Assembly (NCBI RefSeq): GCF_018476905.1
Contig: NZ_JAHCVK010000001.1
Coordinates: 1,354,187 to 1,418,186, forward strand
Source of the DNA: Geomobilimonas luticola
GTDB lineage: Bacteria; Desulfobacterota; Desulfuromonadia; Geobacterales; Geobacteraceae
Direction: 5' to 3'
DNA: 64,000 nucleotides
The translations under genes and the position numbers were made by a program. Every line of letters starts with the position of its first letter. Positions within the stretch are counted from its first letter, which is position 1. Under the pieces are notes generated by a model that saw nothing but the letters and a program-made list of their open reading frames with translations, was not told the DNA's origin and ran no database searches. This document shows, piece by piece, positions 41,417 through 50,898 of the stretch.

Positions 41417-43777
41417 TTACCGGAGCGTTACCACGGTCACGCCGCTTCCCCCCTCGAACGCCTCTCCTTCCCGCACCTCCCGTACCAGCGGGTGACCGTC
41501 CAGAAACTGCCGTACGCCGCGCATGAGGGCGCCGGTCCCCTTGCCGTGGACGATCCGCACCTCGCCGTACCCCGCCAGGGACGCATGGTTCAGGAATTTC
41601 TCCAGGTGGGGGAGGGCGTCGTCCACCCGGCTGCCGACCAGGTTGAGTTCTCGCGTCGGCGCTTCCTCTTCCGGCGCCGGACGCTTCCCCTTTACACCAC
41701 CCTTGGCGGCCTTCCCCCGAGGCGGTGCAACGCCGTCCAAGGGGACTTCGATCTCCAGGGCGCCGGCCCGGACCCGCAGCCGCCCCCGCCCCGTGTCCAG
41801 CGCCACAACCTGGGCGTCGTACCCGAGGGAGCGGACAAAAACCGTTTCCCCCACGGCAATTTTGTCGGGGGGGAGTTCCTCCTCGGGATGGAATTCCCGC
41901 AACCGCGTCTCGGCCTGTTCTTCTAGTTCGGCGACCTTCTGCCGTGCCGCCTTATTCTTCTCCCGCCGTGCTTCGTCCAGAATGGCGTTCACCTCCCGGC
42001 GTGCCGCCTGGATGACCTCCTTCGCCTCCCGGTGGGCCTTCTCCATGGCATCCCGCTTGTCCCGTTCCGCCGCTGCCAGCCGTTCCTTCAGCTGCGTCTC
42101 ACGGGTGGCCAGGTCCCGGTTATGACGTTCCTGTTCGGCCAGGAGCAGGTCCTGGCGATTGCGCTGCTCCTGCAGTTCTCCCAGCAGGGCATGGAATTCC
42201 GATTCCATTCTACCCAGAAGACCACGGGCGAAGTCGATGAGCCGGTCGGGGAGGCCGTAGCGGCGGGCGATCTCCAGGGCGTGGGACTGGCCCGGTTCCC
42301 CGCTCTTCAGTTTGTAGAGGGGGGTGAAGGTCTGTCGATCGAACTCCATGGCGGCGTTGACCATCCCCTCCCGCTGGTGGACGAAGCCGACGATGTCGGT
42401 CAGGTGGGTGGTGGCGAGCACCAGCGCCCCCTGCTCCTGGAGCTCCTTCAGGACGGCGCAGGCGATGGCCGCCCCCTGGAGCGGTTCGGTGCCGGTCCCG
42501 AGCTCGTCCAGGAGCACTACGGTGCGGTGGTCCGCCTTGCGGACGATGCCGGCGATACGGTTCACGTGGGAGGAGAAGGTGGAGAGGCTGGCCTCGATGG
42601 ACTGCTCGTCACCGATGTCCACCAGCAGTTGCGACGCCAGGGGGAAGACGGAGGTGGCGGCAGCGGGAACCGGGATGCCGGAGAGGGTCATGAGGAGAAG
42701 GAGCCCTGCGGTTTTTATGGCGATGGTCTTGCCCCCTGCGTTGGGACCGGTGATAACCATGACCCGGCTCGGCGTTTCCCCCGGGGTTTCACTTCCCAGG
42801 TCAAGATCAAGGGGCACCACCCCCCGGCCGCTCTCCCGTGCCTGGAGAAGGAGGAGGGGGTGGCGTGCCCCCACCAGCCGGAGGCCGGTTCCCCCCAGGC
42901 GGGGGACCTCCCCCTGCACCAGCTCTCCGAAGCGGGCGATGGCGTTAAGGAGGTCGAGGAGGACGAGGGAGGCAAACTGGGCGGAGAGGGGCTCGGCCTC
43001 CTCCCGCAGCCAGCGGCAGAGTTCGCGCAGGATGCGGATCTCCTCCACCTTCTCCTCGGCGACCAGGTTCTCCAACTCGTTGGCCAGGCCGATGATCTCC
43101 AGGGGTTCCATGAAGGCGGTCTCCCCCGAGTTGGAAACGTCGTGCACAACCCCGGGGACCATCCCCTTGGAGTCCATCCGGACCGGGATCACCCACCGGC
43201 CGTTCCGCTGGGTGATGAAGTCGTCCTGGAGGAAGATGGCGGTCTGTCGCTCCCGGACGATCTCCTCCAGCCGTCGGCGGATCCGCTGGACCAGCCCCCG
43301 TTTGCGGCCGCGCAGGTCGTGGAGGAGGCGGGAGGCGGTGTCGAGGATCGCCCCTTCGCTGTCGAGGGAGCGCTCCAGGGATTCCAGCAGGTCGGGAAAG
43401 CCGGTGACGTGGCCGGCCAGCTGCTGCAGGCGGGGGATGTCGGTCCGGTAAGCGATTTGCCGGGCGATGGCGGTCATGATGCGCAGGACCGGCATGAGCA
43501 GCGCCAGGTCGCGGGGGTCGAGCACCGCCCCGGTGGGACGGACCTGGGCCAGCACCGGCCGGATGTCGGCGAACGTGGCAAGGGGGAGGGTGATGCCGAG
43601 CTGGGCGAGGCGGCGGATCTCCTCGACCCGGGCGAAGCGGGTTTCTATCTCTTCGCGATCCGCCAGGGGAGCGAGCCGGTCGATCTCATCGACCGTGGCG
43701 TCGCTGTGGGCAAAGCCGGCGACGAGCCGGACGATGCGAGGGAACTCCAGGGTGCGGAGGGTTTCGGTGGTGATCAT
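41417..43777 (-). CDS. mutS2: MutS2 family endonuclease
   Basis: The 786-residue protein has the full MutS2 layout. It comprises the core/lever domains with VVHDVSNSGETAFMEP, an ATPase with Walker A GPNAGGKT near residue 340 and Walker B VVLLDELGTGTEPLQGAA, then a long coiled coil (about residues 510-640). A C-terminal Smr nuclease domain follows (LNLVGSRVDDALPHLEKFL, VRIVHGKGTGALMRGVRQFL). Members suppress homologous recombination or rescue collided ribosomes. AAAGG precedes the ATG. Confidence 0.95.
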   Translation of the reverse strand: MITTETLRTLEFPRIVRLVAGFAHSDATVDEIDRLAPLADREEIETRFARVEEIRRLAQLGITLPLATFADIRPVLAQVRPTGAVLDPRDLALLMPVLRIMTAIARQIAYRTDIPRLQQLAGHVTGFPDLLESLERSLDSEGAILDTASRLLHDLRGRKRGLVQRIRRRLEEIVRERQTAIFLQDDFITQRNGRWVIPVRMDSKGMVPGVVHDVSNSGETAFMEPLEIIGLANELENLVAEEKVEEIRILRELCRWLREEAEPLSAQFASLVLLDLLNAIARFGELVQGEVPRLGGTGLRLVGARHPLLLLQARESGRGVVPLDLDLGSETPGETPSRVMVITGPNAGGKTIAIKTAGLLLLMTLSGIPVPAAATSVFPLASQLLVDIGDEQSIEASLSTFSSHVNRIAGIVRKADHRTVVLLDELGTGTEPLQGAAIACAVLKELQEQGALVLATTHLTDIVGFVHQREGMVNAAMEFDRQTFTPLYKLKSGEPGQSHALEIARRYGLPDRLIDFARGLLGRMESEFHALLGELQEQRNRQDLLLAEQERHNRDLATRETQLKERLAAAERDKRDAMEKAHREAKEVIQAARREVNAILDEARREKNKAARQKVAELEEQAETRLREFHPEEELPPDKIAVGETVFVRSLGYDAQVVALDTGRGRLRVRAGALEIEVPLDGVAPPRGKAAKGGVKGKRPAPEEEAPTRELNLVGSRVDDALPHLEKFLNHASLAGYGEVRIVHGKGTGALMRGVRQFLDGHPLVREVREGEAFEGGSGVTVVTLR

Positions 43778-43942
43778 TTATTAAAGCCTTTGTTCAAACA
43801 GAATTGGCAAGATAAACCCAAAAAAAGCAATAGAACGCGGAAAAAGCGGACAAGGCGGATAACTGCGGATGTGAAACCGAAAAACTTGCTTTTGTTTTCT
43901 TTATCAGATTTTTCCGCCGGTACCGTGTACTATTCGCCTTGG

Positions 43943-44332
43943 TTAGGGGCTTTCCTGACTATCCTTGTCAATTTCGGGTTTGGTGTATTTCGTCGTTGCC
44001 TTGCGCTTGCGTCGCGCCTTCTGCCGGCGGAGCTTGTCAGCCTTGTCGTCCTTCGTGGTGGGGAGCCCGTTGAAGGCTGCCAGTTTCTCCGCCATCTCCC
44101 GCCGGGCCAGGAAGCGGTTCAGGGACTGGCTCCGCTCCGCCATGCACTTAACCTCCAGGCCGGTGGGGCGGTGGCGGAGCCAGATGCAGGTGGCGGTCTT
44201 GTTGACGTGCTGTCCCCCTGCGCCGGAGGAGCGGACGAACCGTTCCTCCATATCCTCCTCCCGGAGTCCGACCGCGGCCATCCGTTCCCGGAGCCAGCGG
44301 TTCTTTTCCTCGCTGACGGCAAAGTTAGTCAT
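43943..44332 (-). CDS. Peptide-chain-release-factor-like protein (GGQ domain)
   Basis: The 129-residue protein has the catalytic GGQ loop in VRSSGAGGQHVNKTATCIWL and a basic lysine/arginine-rich C-terminal tail (KADKLRRQKARRKRKATTKYTK). It is a single-domain release factor of the ArfB/RF-H group and lacks codon-recognition domains. It may release peptides from stalled ribosomes. The start at 44332 follows AAGGAATC. The in-frame codons upstream are not conserved. Confidence 0.9.
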   Translation of the reverse strand: MTNFAVSEEKNRWLRERMAAVGLREEDMEERFVRSSGAGGQHVNKTATCIWLRHRPTGLEVKCMAERSQSLNRFLARREMAEKLAAFNGLPTTKDDKADKLRRQKARRKRKATTKYTKPEIDKDSQESP

Positions 44333-44394
44333 GATTCCTTGTACCACGAAACGGAAGATTGGGCCAGTTCCTGGAAAGGTTAATGCTTTCGACG

Positions 44395-44418
44395 CAAAAA
44401 AGCCCGCATCCGCGGGCT
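44395..44418 (-). terminator. Terminator after the bactofilin gene
   Basis: AGCCCGC and GCGGGCT form a 7-bp stem over ATCC. On the minus strand it is followed by TTTTTT. It separates the bactofilin pair from the release-factor-like gene. Confidence 0.85.
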
Positions 44419-44450
44419 CTTGGCGTGCTGCCGTTTACAGATGGGCTTGT

Positions 44451-44819
44451 TCACGCTTCCACGGGCTTGAACTCGATCTCCAGGTTGTTCTTCTGCATGG
44501 AGGAGCGCCCGTCGAACTGGCCTCCCTCGGCAACCGACAGTCGCGTGGTGACGATGTCGCCGCACAACTCCCCCTTCGGCTGCACTTCCACGCTCTCGCT
44601 CGTGCGGGCGTTGCCGGTGAGCTTTCCCCCGACGATCAGCGCCTTGGCCGTCACGTCCCCCAGGACAGACCCCCCCTCGCCGATGATGATGCAGTCGGCG
44701 ACGAGATTCCCTTCGAACCTGCCATCGATCTTGACCGTCCCCTTCGAGGTAAGTTCCCCCTTGATGGTCGTTTCCGGGCCGATGAGAACTTCCAGTTTCG
44801 GGTGCTTGGGGCTGAACAT
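44451..44819 (-). CDS. Bactofilin
   Basis: The 122-residue protein is a beta-helical bactofilin (DUF583): LIGPETTIKGELTSKGTVKIDGRFEGNL, ADCIIIGEGGSVLGDV and GELCGDIVTTRLSVAEGGQFDG show the repeating hydrophobic-glycine pattern. Bactofilins polymerise into filaments that place envelope enzymes. It lies 30 bp downstream of an M23 peptidase gene, the usual partner that bactofilins localise for cell shape. AAAGGAG lies 10 nt before the start. Confidence 0.94.
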   Translation of the reverse strand: MFSPKHPKLEVLIGPETTIKGELTSKGTVKIDGRFEGNLVADCIIIGEGGSVLGDVTAKALIVGGKLTGNARTSESVEVQPKGELCGDIVTTRLSVAEGGQFDGRSSMQKNNLEIEFKPVEA

Positions 44820-44849
44820 GCGGTCAGGCTCCTTTCTCTGCAGTGCGTA

Positions 44850-45686
44850 TCAGTTGCTCGCCTCGATGAACGGCTTCGGGTTCACGCTCTGGCCATTCTT
44901 CCAGACTTCATAGTGGACATGGGGGCCGGTGGAGGCGCCGGTGGATCCCGAGTGAGCGATGACCTCTCCCCGCTTCACCGTCTGTCCGGGGCGGGCCAGG
45001 TTCTTGGAATTGTGGGCATATACCGAGCTGAAGCCGTAACCGTGCTCGATGACGACGATATTGCCGTTGCCGGCGTTCCGGCCGGCGAAGCTTACCACCC
45101 CATCGGCCGTGGCGTGCAGGGGGGTTCCCTTGGAAAGGGTGATGTCGATGCCGGTATGGAACTTCCGGCCGCCGTAAAGGGGGTGCTCCCGCATGCCGAA
45201 TCCGGAACTGACCTCTCCCGTCGCCGGCCACCCATGGGGGGTTGCCTGGAAGACGTCGTGCTGCTTGGCGAGGTACGACTTTATCTCCTGCACCGATTCC
45301 ACCGATTCGGTGATCTGCTTCTTGAGCGCCTCGACGTCGATGGAGCCCCCGTCGTCGGTGGGGAGGTTGCTGAGGACCTCCTTACGGGAGCCGAGGGAAA
45401 AGAGCTTCCGGAATTGGGATTCGGACTGCTTGAGGGACGCCATGGTGGATTCCATCTCGTTGAACTGGCGGGACATGGCGGTGTACTGCTTCTTCATCCG
45501 GTAGTAGTCGAAGGCCTGCACGGTGAGGGAGGCGGTGTAGACCAGCCCCAGGCAGGAAAAGGCACAGAACGCCAGGGCGAGAATGAACGGGATCCGGATG
45601 CTGCGTGCGCTGAAGCGTGTGTGTGGCACCAGCATGATGGTGATCGGCGTGTGTATCTTTCTGATCAGCAGGCGGAGCTTGTGCAT
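44850..45686 (-). CDS. M23 (LytM) family peptidoglycan endopeptidase
   Basis: The 278-residue protein has one N-terminal membrane segment (about residues 32-55), a coiled-coil linker (QYTAMSRQFNEMESTMASLKQSE) and a C-terminal M23 domain. The metal ligands are visible in HPLYGGRKFHTGIDI and STGPHVHYEVW. It cleaves peptidoglycan cross-bridges in the periplasm. The start at 45686 has GAGG about 9 nt upstream, while the ATG at 45695 sits immediately behind it. It is followed by bactofilin, suggesting a joint role in cell shape. Confidence 0.92.
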   Translation of the reverse strand: MHKLRLLIRKIHTPITIMLVPHTRFSARSIRIPFILALAFCAFSCLGLVYTASLTVQAFDYYRMKKQYTAMSRQFNEMESTMASLKQSESQFRKLFSLGSRKEVLSNLPTDDGGSIDVEALKKQITESVESVQEIKSYLAKQHDVFQATPHGWPATGEVSSGFGMREHPLYGGRKFHTGIDITLSKGTPLHATADGVVSFAGRNAGNGNIVVIEHGYGFSSVYAHNSKNLARPGQTVKRGEVIAHSGSTGASTGPHVHYEVWKNGQSVNPKPFIEASN

Positions 45687-45870
45687 CGGCAACATCCTCG
45701 ACCGGTCCAGCCGTTCATTAAGAATGGAGAAAAAAGGGAGGCAAGTTTATCCCGTTATCGGGGTAAATTCAACAAAAAATCATGGAAAAGACCGTGTAGA
45801 GCGGCTTGGAGGGGGACGAGCGGGCTGGTGGAATAGCAGTTTTATCTCAACCGACTGCACATACAAGAAA

Positions 45871-45889
45871 GGCCACGCCAGGCGTGGCC
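45871..45889 (-). terminator. Terminator after lpxD
   Basis: GGCCACGC and GCGTGGCC form an 8-bp stem with a 3-nt loop, followed on the minus strand by TTTCTTG. It begins about 20 bp past the lpxD stop. Confidence 0.75.
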
Positions 45890-45909
45890 ATGGGGGGGTG
45901 GTAATAATC

Positions 45910-46965
45910 TCAAACTGCCAGGGGAGTTATTTGGAGCGGCTCCAGTTGTTCTTCCACCTTGCTCAGTCGCGCCCCCATCCTGGCAAGCGTCTTGCGCATT
46001 TCGGGCAGATGGGGGAAAACGGCGGCAGCCTTGAGCCTCGTCTGGTGTGGGATGGCCGGGGTGCCGCTCAGGATCTCGCCGGCTGCCACATTGCCGAAAA
46101 CACCCGATTGACCGGAAATCATGGCGTTGTCACCGATCACGGCATGGTCGACGATCGCAGCCTGCCCCCCGAGGGTTACATGCCGCCCGAGTTTGACGCT
46201 GCCAGCAATGCCGGTTTGTGCCACGATGATGCAATCCTCTCCGATCTGGCAGTTGTGAGCCACCTGGACGAGGTTGTCGATTTTCGTGCCGCGTCCGATG
46301 CGGGTCGTCTCAAGGGCTGCCCGGTCCACCGTCGCATTGGCCCCGATCTCCACGTCGTCTTCTATGACGACGTTGCCGATTTGGGGAATCTTTGCCCAGG
46401 AATGGCCATCCGGCGCGTAACCGAAACCATCCCCGCCGATGACCGTGCCGTTGTGGATGGTTACCCGGTTCCCGATATGGCACCCCTCGCGCACCGATAC
46501 TCCCGCGTGCAGCGTAACGTCATCTCCCACGACGACACCTTCGTAAAGGGTTACATTCGGATGAAGCGTCACCCGGTCGCCGATACGGACACCCTCGGCA
46601 ATAAAGGTACCGGGATAGACGGACGCCTCCTCGCCGATGACGGCGCCAGTGTCGACAAAAGCCCCATCCATTATTCCCCTGGCCTTTCTGGGCTTGGCGG
46701 AGTACAGGGCAAGCAGTTTGGCGAAGGCGAGGTAGGGACTTGCCACGATAAGGGCATTGCGGTCAAAGTGGTCGGCGTTGGGGGGGATGATAACCGCCGT
46801 CGCCCGTGTCGACTTTACCTTGGGGGCATACTTGATGTTGGCAAGAAAGGTTATCTGCCCCTCAGTCGCGGTATCGAGCGTTCCGAGACCTCCGATGCTG
46901 ACCGTAGGGTCTCCTATAACGCGGCCGCCCAGATAATCGGCCAACTCCTGCAATGTTTTGTTCAC
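45910..46965 (-). CDS. lpxD: UDP-3-O-acylglucosamine N-acyltransferase
   Basis: The 351-residue protein has the LpxD uridine-binding N-terminal domain ([18 protein letters not shown]) and a long left-handed beta helix of hexapeptide repeats (about residues 100-310). The catalytic histidine is in [12 protein letters not shown] short C-terminal helix follows ([22 protein letters not shown]). It adds the second acyl chain in lipid A synthesis. The start codon is GTG at 46965 with AAGGA upstream. No other lpx genes are in the window, so it appears separated from the usual bam/lpx cluster. Confidence 0.96.
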   Translation of the reverse strand: MNKTLQELADYLGGRVIGDPTVSIGGLGTLDTATEGQITFLANIKYAPKVKSTRATAVIIPPNADHFDRNALIVASPYLAFAKLLALYSAKPRKARGIMDGAFVDTGAVIGEEASVYPGTFIAEGVRIGDRVTLHPNVTLYEGVVVGDDVTLHAGVSVREGCHIGNRVTIHNGTVIGGDGFGYAPDGHSWAKIPQIGNVVIEDDVEIGANATVDRAALETTRIGRGTKIDNLVQVAHNCQIGEDCIIVAQTGIAGSVKLGRHVTLGGQAAIVDHAVIGDNAMISGQSGVFGNVAAGEILSGTPAIPHQTRLKAAAVFPHLPEMRKTLARMGARLSKVEEQLEPLQITPLAV

Positions 46966-47292
46966 GCGAATTCCTTTTCTACACTTACCACGTTGTGAGA
47001 ATGGTGAGCGGGTTCAGTCTTGCGGCGGAATGGGGCCATTTCTGCTTTCCCCGTTCGTGGTGGTCGGTGTGTGGACTCGCTGGTGCGGCCTCGGTGAGGT
47101 CAATAGGATGTCGCCTTATGCGGTAGGAGGCAGTGGCTGTTGGAGGAATTTACGGCTGGTATTGTCACTGATTGAATGGCTTGAACTTGATACGAGTATG
47201 CATGGTACCAATAATGCTTGTAAAAGTATATTAAATAGACGGACGGATTTATTATATAAATTCAATGCATGGCCTGTGATCTCATGTCTGGC
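46966..47292. other. Gap upstream of lpxD, no gene seen
   Basis: About 330 bp between the pgi terminator and lpxD. The half near pgi is AT-rich and contains a possible minus-strand -10 box TATAAT (47251-47256). Short open frames here are not supported by ribosome sites, and one of them begins inside the pgi terminator. Confidence 0.6.
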
Positions 47293-47320
47293 GAAAAAGC
47301 CCGCTGATGCGGGCTTTTTC
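47293..47320. terminator. Bidirectional terminator after pgi
   Basis: GAAAAAGCCCGC and GCGGGCTTTTTC form a 12-bp stem over TGAT, with T-runs in both directions. It lies 27 bp past the pgi stop. Confidence 0.88.
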
Positions 47321-47346
47321 ATGTGCAGAAATGCATGTGACGGCAG

Positions 47347-48936
47347 TTACCCCTTTGCCGCAAAGCTGCCGGTGCAGAATGATTCCGACCGTTCCATCTC
47401 CACCCCGTGATCGGGGTTGGCCGCCAGGTGGAGGAGGATGCGGAAGACCGTCTCCGTTTCCTCTTCGCCCAGTTCTGCCGCCAGTTCTTCGGCCGTAAAG
47501 GCCTTTCCCGCGATCCTGCGCAGGGCGGCAAGAATGTTCCCCTGCAGGGCCAGTACCTCTCCGGCCGCTTTTTTTCCCGCTTCCACCCCCGGCTGGTGGT
47601 AGGCGTTGATGTTGACGAGGCTGGCGTAGAGGCCTACGGCCCGCTCGTAGAGGGCAATGAGAGCGCCGACAGCCCGGGCATCAAGCTTTTCTACGGTGAT
47701 GGTCATGGATTCACGCCCGTTGTCGTAGAGGGCGGTGCGGGTTCCCTGGAGGAAGCCGGCCAGGTAGTCGCCACTGGTGACGTCCGGTTCCACCAGGAGC
47801 GACCTTCCCTCCCGGTCGGCGAGCACCTCGATGAAGGTGGCGAAGAAGTTGGGGATCCCCTCCCGGAGCTGCTGGACGTAGGCGTGCTGGTCGGTGGACC
47901 CCTTGTTGCCATACACCGTCAGCCCCTGGTTTACCACCCGCCCGTCCAGGTCCGTCTCCTTGCCGATGGACTCCATGATCAGCTGCTGCAGGTAGCGGGA
48001 GAAGAGGAGGAGCCGGTCCTTGTAGGGGAGGACCACCATGTCCTTTGTTCCCCTTCCGTCCGTGGCGTAGTGCCACATAAGAGCGAGGAGTGCCGCCGGG
48101 TTGGCGCGGGCGATCGGGCTGCGGGTCGTTTCGTCGCAGAGCCGGGCACCTGCCAGCAAACCGTCGATGTCGAGCCCCTGGAGGGCGGCGGGGAGGAGCC
48201 CCACTGCCGAGGTGACGGAGGTCCGCCCTCCCACCCAGTCCCACATGGGGAAGCGGGCGAGCCATCCTTCGGCGACAGCGGTCGCGTCCAGCTCGCTTCC
48301 GGCACCAGTGATCGCCACGGCGTATTTGCCGAAGTCGAGTCCCGCCTTGCGGTACGCCTCCCGGGCCTCCAGCATGCCGTTACGTGTCTCCTTGGTGCCG
48401 CCGCTCTTGGAGATGACGAGGGTGAGGGTCTCGGCAAGGGCCGGCCCGATTTCCGCCAGCACCCGGTCCATGCCGTCCGGGTCGGTGTTGTCGAAGAAAT
48501 GGACCTTAAGCCGGTCCGCAGCCGATCCGAGGGAGTCAGCGACGAACTGGGGGCCGAGGGCCGAGCCGCCGATCCCCACCACTAGGAGACGGGTGAAGGG
48601 GCGTCCGTTCGGCGCACATACCTTGCCGGCGTGGATGTGGGCGGCGAACGTCTGCACCCGTGCCAGCGTGCCCTCGATCTCCGTAGCGATGGCCGGGGTG
48701 GGGGCCAGGGACGGGTTGCGGAGCCAGTAGTGCCCCACCATCCGCTGCTCGTCAGGATTGGCGATGGCACCTCCCTCCAGGGCGGCCATGTCGGTGAACG
48801 CCTTCTGGATGCCGGACTCCATCCGATCGAAGAAATCGGGCGGAAAGTTCATCCGGCTGATGTCGAGCATGAGCCCCAGTTCGTCGCTGACGTAAAGGTA
48901 TTCCTGGTAACGCTCCCAGAGCTGCCGTTTGTCCAT
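47347..48936 (-). CDS. pgi: Glucose-6-phosphate isomerase
   Basis: The 529-residue protein is a complete [23 protein letters not shown] (substrate phosphate loop), [42 protein letters not shown] and [23 protein letters not shown]. It interconverts glucose-6-phosphate and fructose-6-phosphate, which in Geobacter runs mainly toward sugar synthesis. GGAGGG precedes the ATG. Confidence 0.97.
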   Translation of the reverse strand: MDKRQLWERYQEYLYVSDELGLMLDISRMNFPPDFFDRMESGIQKAFTDMAALEGGAIANPDEQRMVGHYWLRNPSLAPTPAIATEIEGTLARVQTFAAHIHAGKVCAPNGRPFTRLLVVGIGGSALGPQFVADSLGSAADRLKVHFFDNTDPDGMDRVLAEIGPALAETLTLVISKSGGTKETRNGMLEAREAYRKAGLDFGKYAVAITGAGSELDATAVAEGWLARFPMWDWVGGRTSVTSAVGLLPAALQGLDIDGLLAGARLCDETTRSPIARANPAALLALMWHYATDGRGTKDMVVLPYKDRLLLFSRYLQQLIMESIGKETDLDGRVVNQGLTVYGNKGSTDQHAYVQQLREGIPNFFATFIEVLADREGRSLLVEPDVTSGDYLAGFLQGTRTALYDNGRESMTITVEKLDARAVGALIALYERAVGLYASLVNINAYHQPGVEAGKKAAGEVLALQGNILAALRRIAGKAFTAEELAAELGEEETETVFRILLHLAANPDHGVEMERSESFCTGSFAAKG

Positions 48937-49010
48937 GTGTCCCTCCAGAAAATCTTTTGTTAACCACGAGGATCAAATAAACTTAAAAGAAGAAAATCCA
49001 ACAATCATTA

Positions 49011-49102
49011 ACGCAGAGACGCAAAGACGCAGAGAGCATCAAAACCTTAAACCCGTTATTAACTTTGAAGATTTGTCTTTTGTATTTCTTTGCGTCTCTG
49101 CG
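49011..49102. repeat. Intergenic inverted repeat upstream of pgi
   Basis: ACGCAGAGACGCAAAGA (49011-49027) is matched in reverse complement at 49087-49102 (16 bp exact), with further CTCTGCG blocks beside each arm. About 60 bp of AT-rich sequence lies between. No gene is present. Confidence 0.65.
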
Positions 49103-49166
49103 CCTCTGCGTCAAAGCCTTTGTTTTTAGCCCATTTTGGCTCTTCGTAGAGACATGTCTTTCACGG

Positions 49167-50126
49167 TTATACCGCCAGAGCCCCGGTACAGCTCGATCCC
49201 TCGCCGGCGGTGCAGCAGTAGCAGTGCTGGGCGAGGAACAAGTCGGTGCCGGTCCGGGCAGCCGACTCCAGGTCGTCGATCTTCAGGATGCTCCCGTCGT
49301 CGCCGGTGATGGGGAGGCCGATGGCCTGGTTGAAGTCGCAGTTGTAGAGAAACCCTTTCCAGTCCACGCTCACCAGGGTGCGGCACATGATGTTGCCTGC
49401 CGCATCGGGGTTGAAGCGGGTGGCGAGCTGGTTCAGGTAGCGGTCGTAGGCTCCCTGGGCCTCCAGGTACTCCCGGAAACGGCCGATGGGGGCATTGGTG
49501 ATGGTGAAGAGGTTGTTGAAGTGGATGCCGTACCGTTCCAGAAGCTCCTTCTTGTAGGCGGCCTCCAGGTGTCGCTGGGAGCCGGCGACGAAATCACCAC
49601 CCGGGTTGTAGACCAGGTTCAGTTCCAGTTCCTTGCCGTACCCCATGGCGTTGAGCTGCTGCAGGGCGGCGATGCTCCGACCGAAGACCCCTCCACCCCG
49701 TTGACGGTCAACGTTCTCCTCCTGGTAGCAGGGGAGGGAGGCGACGATAACCAGCCCCTGTTCCCGGTAGAACCGGGTGAGCCATTCCATCCCCGGTTCG
49801 TCGATAACCGTCAGGTTGCTCCGCACCATGCGGCGCGGGGAGAGGCCGGCGGTCATCTCCACGAGGTGGCGGAAAAGGGGATTCAGTTCGGGGCAGCCGC
49901 CGGTGATATCCAGGATGGTCCCCGGACGTCGGGTGAGGAGGGCGGCAACGGTCTCCATGACCTCCCGTCCCATGACCTTTTCCCCCCGGGGAGAGGCCCC
50001 CACGTGGCAGTGCCTGCAGGAGAGGTTGCAGCGGTCCCCCAGGTTGAGCTGGAGGGTCTGCAGGGTATGGAACTTCACATAGCCCGGGTTGATCTGTCTG
50101 AGGCGTTCCTTGAAAGCGGCTACCAT
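49167..50126 (-). CDS. arsS: Radical SAM protein of the arsenosugar-biosynthesis ArsS type
   Basis: The 319-residue protein has the radical-SAM cluster CNLSCRHCHVGASP (CxxxCxxC at residues 33-40). It also has the family-specific parts LDITGGCPELNPLFRHLVE, LVIVASLPCYQEENVDRQRGGGVFGRSI and a cysteine-rich end, HCYCCTAGEGSSCTGAL. ArsS is linked to arsenosugar synthesis from methylated arsenic, but many members sit without arsenic genes, as here. Some members are selenoproteins. This one ends at a plain TAA and has no in-frame TGA, so it is not. GGAG precedes the ATG at 50126. It follows the TVP38 and flavoprotein genes on the same strand. Confidence 0.85.
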   Translation of the reverse strand: MVAAFKERLRQINPGYVKFHTLQTLQLNLGDRCNLSCRHCHVGASPRGEKVMGREVMETVAALLTRRPGTILDITGGCPELNPLFRHLVEMTAGLSPRRMVRSNLTVIDEPGMEWLTRFYREQGLVIVASLPCYQEENVDRQRGGGVFGRSIAALQQLNAMGYGKELELNLVYNPGGDFVAGSQRHLEAAYKKELLERYGIHFNNLFTITNAPIGRFREYLEAQGAYDRYLNQLATRFNPDAAGNIMCRTLVSVDWKGFLYNCDFNQAIGLPITGDDGSILKIDDLESAARTGTDLFLAQHCYCCTAGEGSSCTGALAV

Positions 50127-50209
50127 CTATGGCTCCGAGAATGGTGAAAAGTGAATCGTGATATGTAAAAACTGCTTTTGTGCATAAATAGGGTTTTCCC
50201 GGTCCCGGA

Positions 50210-50896
50210 TCACTGGTCCCGGGTTCCGGTTTTTTTCATTTTACCATATACCACCGGCGCCAGGGCGAACAGACCGAGGAGGGCGAAGGAACCGAGCACC
50301 CGGGGGGAGGCCACATCCCCGGCGGAGGTGATGGTGGCGAGGCTGGCGCCGGCATTGCAGTAGACGAATCCGCCCGGGATGATCCCCACCAGGGTGCCGA
50401 TGACGAAGGTCCGGAGCGGCAGGCGGGTGATTCCCGCCGCCAGGTTGATGAGGAAGAAGGGGAAGACCGGCACGAGCCGCAGGAAGAGGAGATAATGGAG
50501 CCCCCGCTCCTCCAGTTCACGGTTGATCCTTTCCAGTTTCGGGCCGAACCGGGTGAGCACCGCATCCCGCAGCAGGTAGCGGGTGACGAGGAGGGCGAGG
50601 GTGGCACCGACGGTGGCGCCGATGACGGCATAGAGCGTTCCCAGCACCGCACCGAAGATCGCCCCGGCTGCCAGGGAGAGGATCGCGGCGCCGGGAAGGG
50701 AGAGGGCGGTCTGGACAACGTAGATTCCCATGAAGCCGGCTATCATGCCCACCCGATGATCTCCATAATAGTCGAGGAGAGCCTGGCGGTTCTCCTTCAG
50801 CGCTTCCAGGGTGAAGAACCGCCCCAGGTCCAGGACGAAAAAAAGCACCAGGGCGGCAATGATGGCCAGTGCGATGGCAAGCTTTTTCCCGTTCAC
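50210..50896 (-). CDS. TVP38/TMEM64 (DedA-like) membrane protein
   Basis: The 228-residue protein has about six membrane segments and the family core ALSLPGAAILSLAAGAIFGAVLGTLYAVIGATVGATLALLVTRY with FLRLVPVFPFFLINLAAGI. TVP38/DedA relatives act as lipid scramblases or ion-coupled transporters. The substrate here is unknown. The GTG start at 50896 has AGGGGG 6 nt upstream. A second GTG at 50902 overlaps the stop of the flavoprotein gene, and the two genes are in any case tightly coupled. This pairing of TVP38 with a mercuric-reductase-like flavoprotein recurs in many genomes. Confidence 0.87.
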   Translation of the reverse strand: MNGKKLAIALAIIAALVLFFVLDLGRFFTLEALKENRQALLDYYGDHRVGMIAGFMGIYVVQTALSLPGAAILSLAAGAIFGAVLGTLYAVIGATVGATLALLVTRYLLRDAVLTRFGPKLERINRELEERGLHYLLFLRLVPVFPFFLINLAAGITRLPLRTFVIGTLVGIIPGGFVYCNAGASLATITSAGDVASPRVLGSFALLGLFALAPVVYGKMKKTGTRDQ

Positions 50897-50898
50897 CG

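Noticed and set aside
47116..47322. Small gene starting MKKPASAGFF
   Set aside because: Its first codons are the pgi terminator hairpin. KKPASAGFF-like starts are a known artefact of reading such hairpins.
49167..50126. Selenoprotein form of ArsS
   Set aside because: The reading frame has no internal TGA and ends with TAA, so no selenocysteine recoding is needed.
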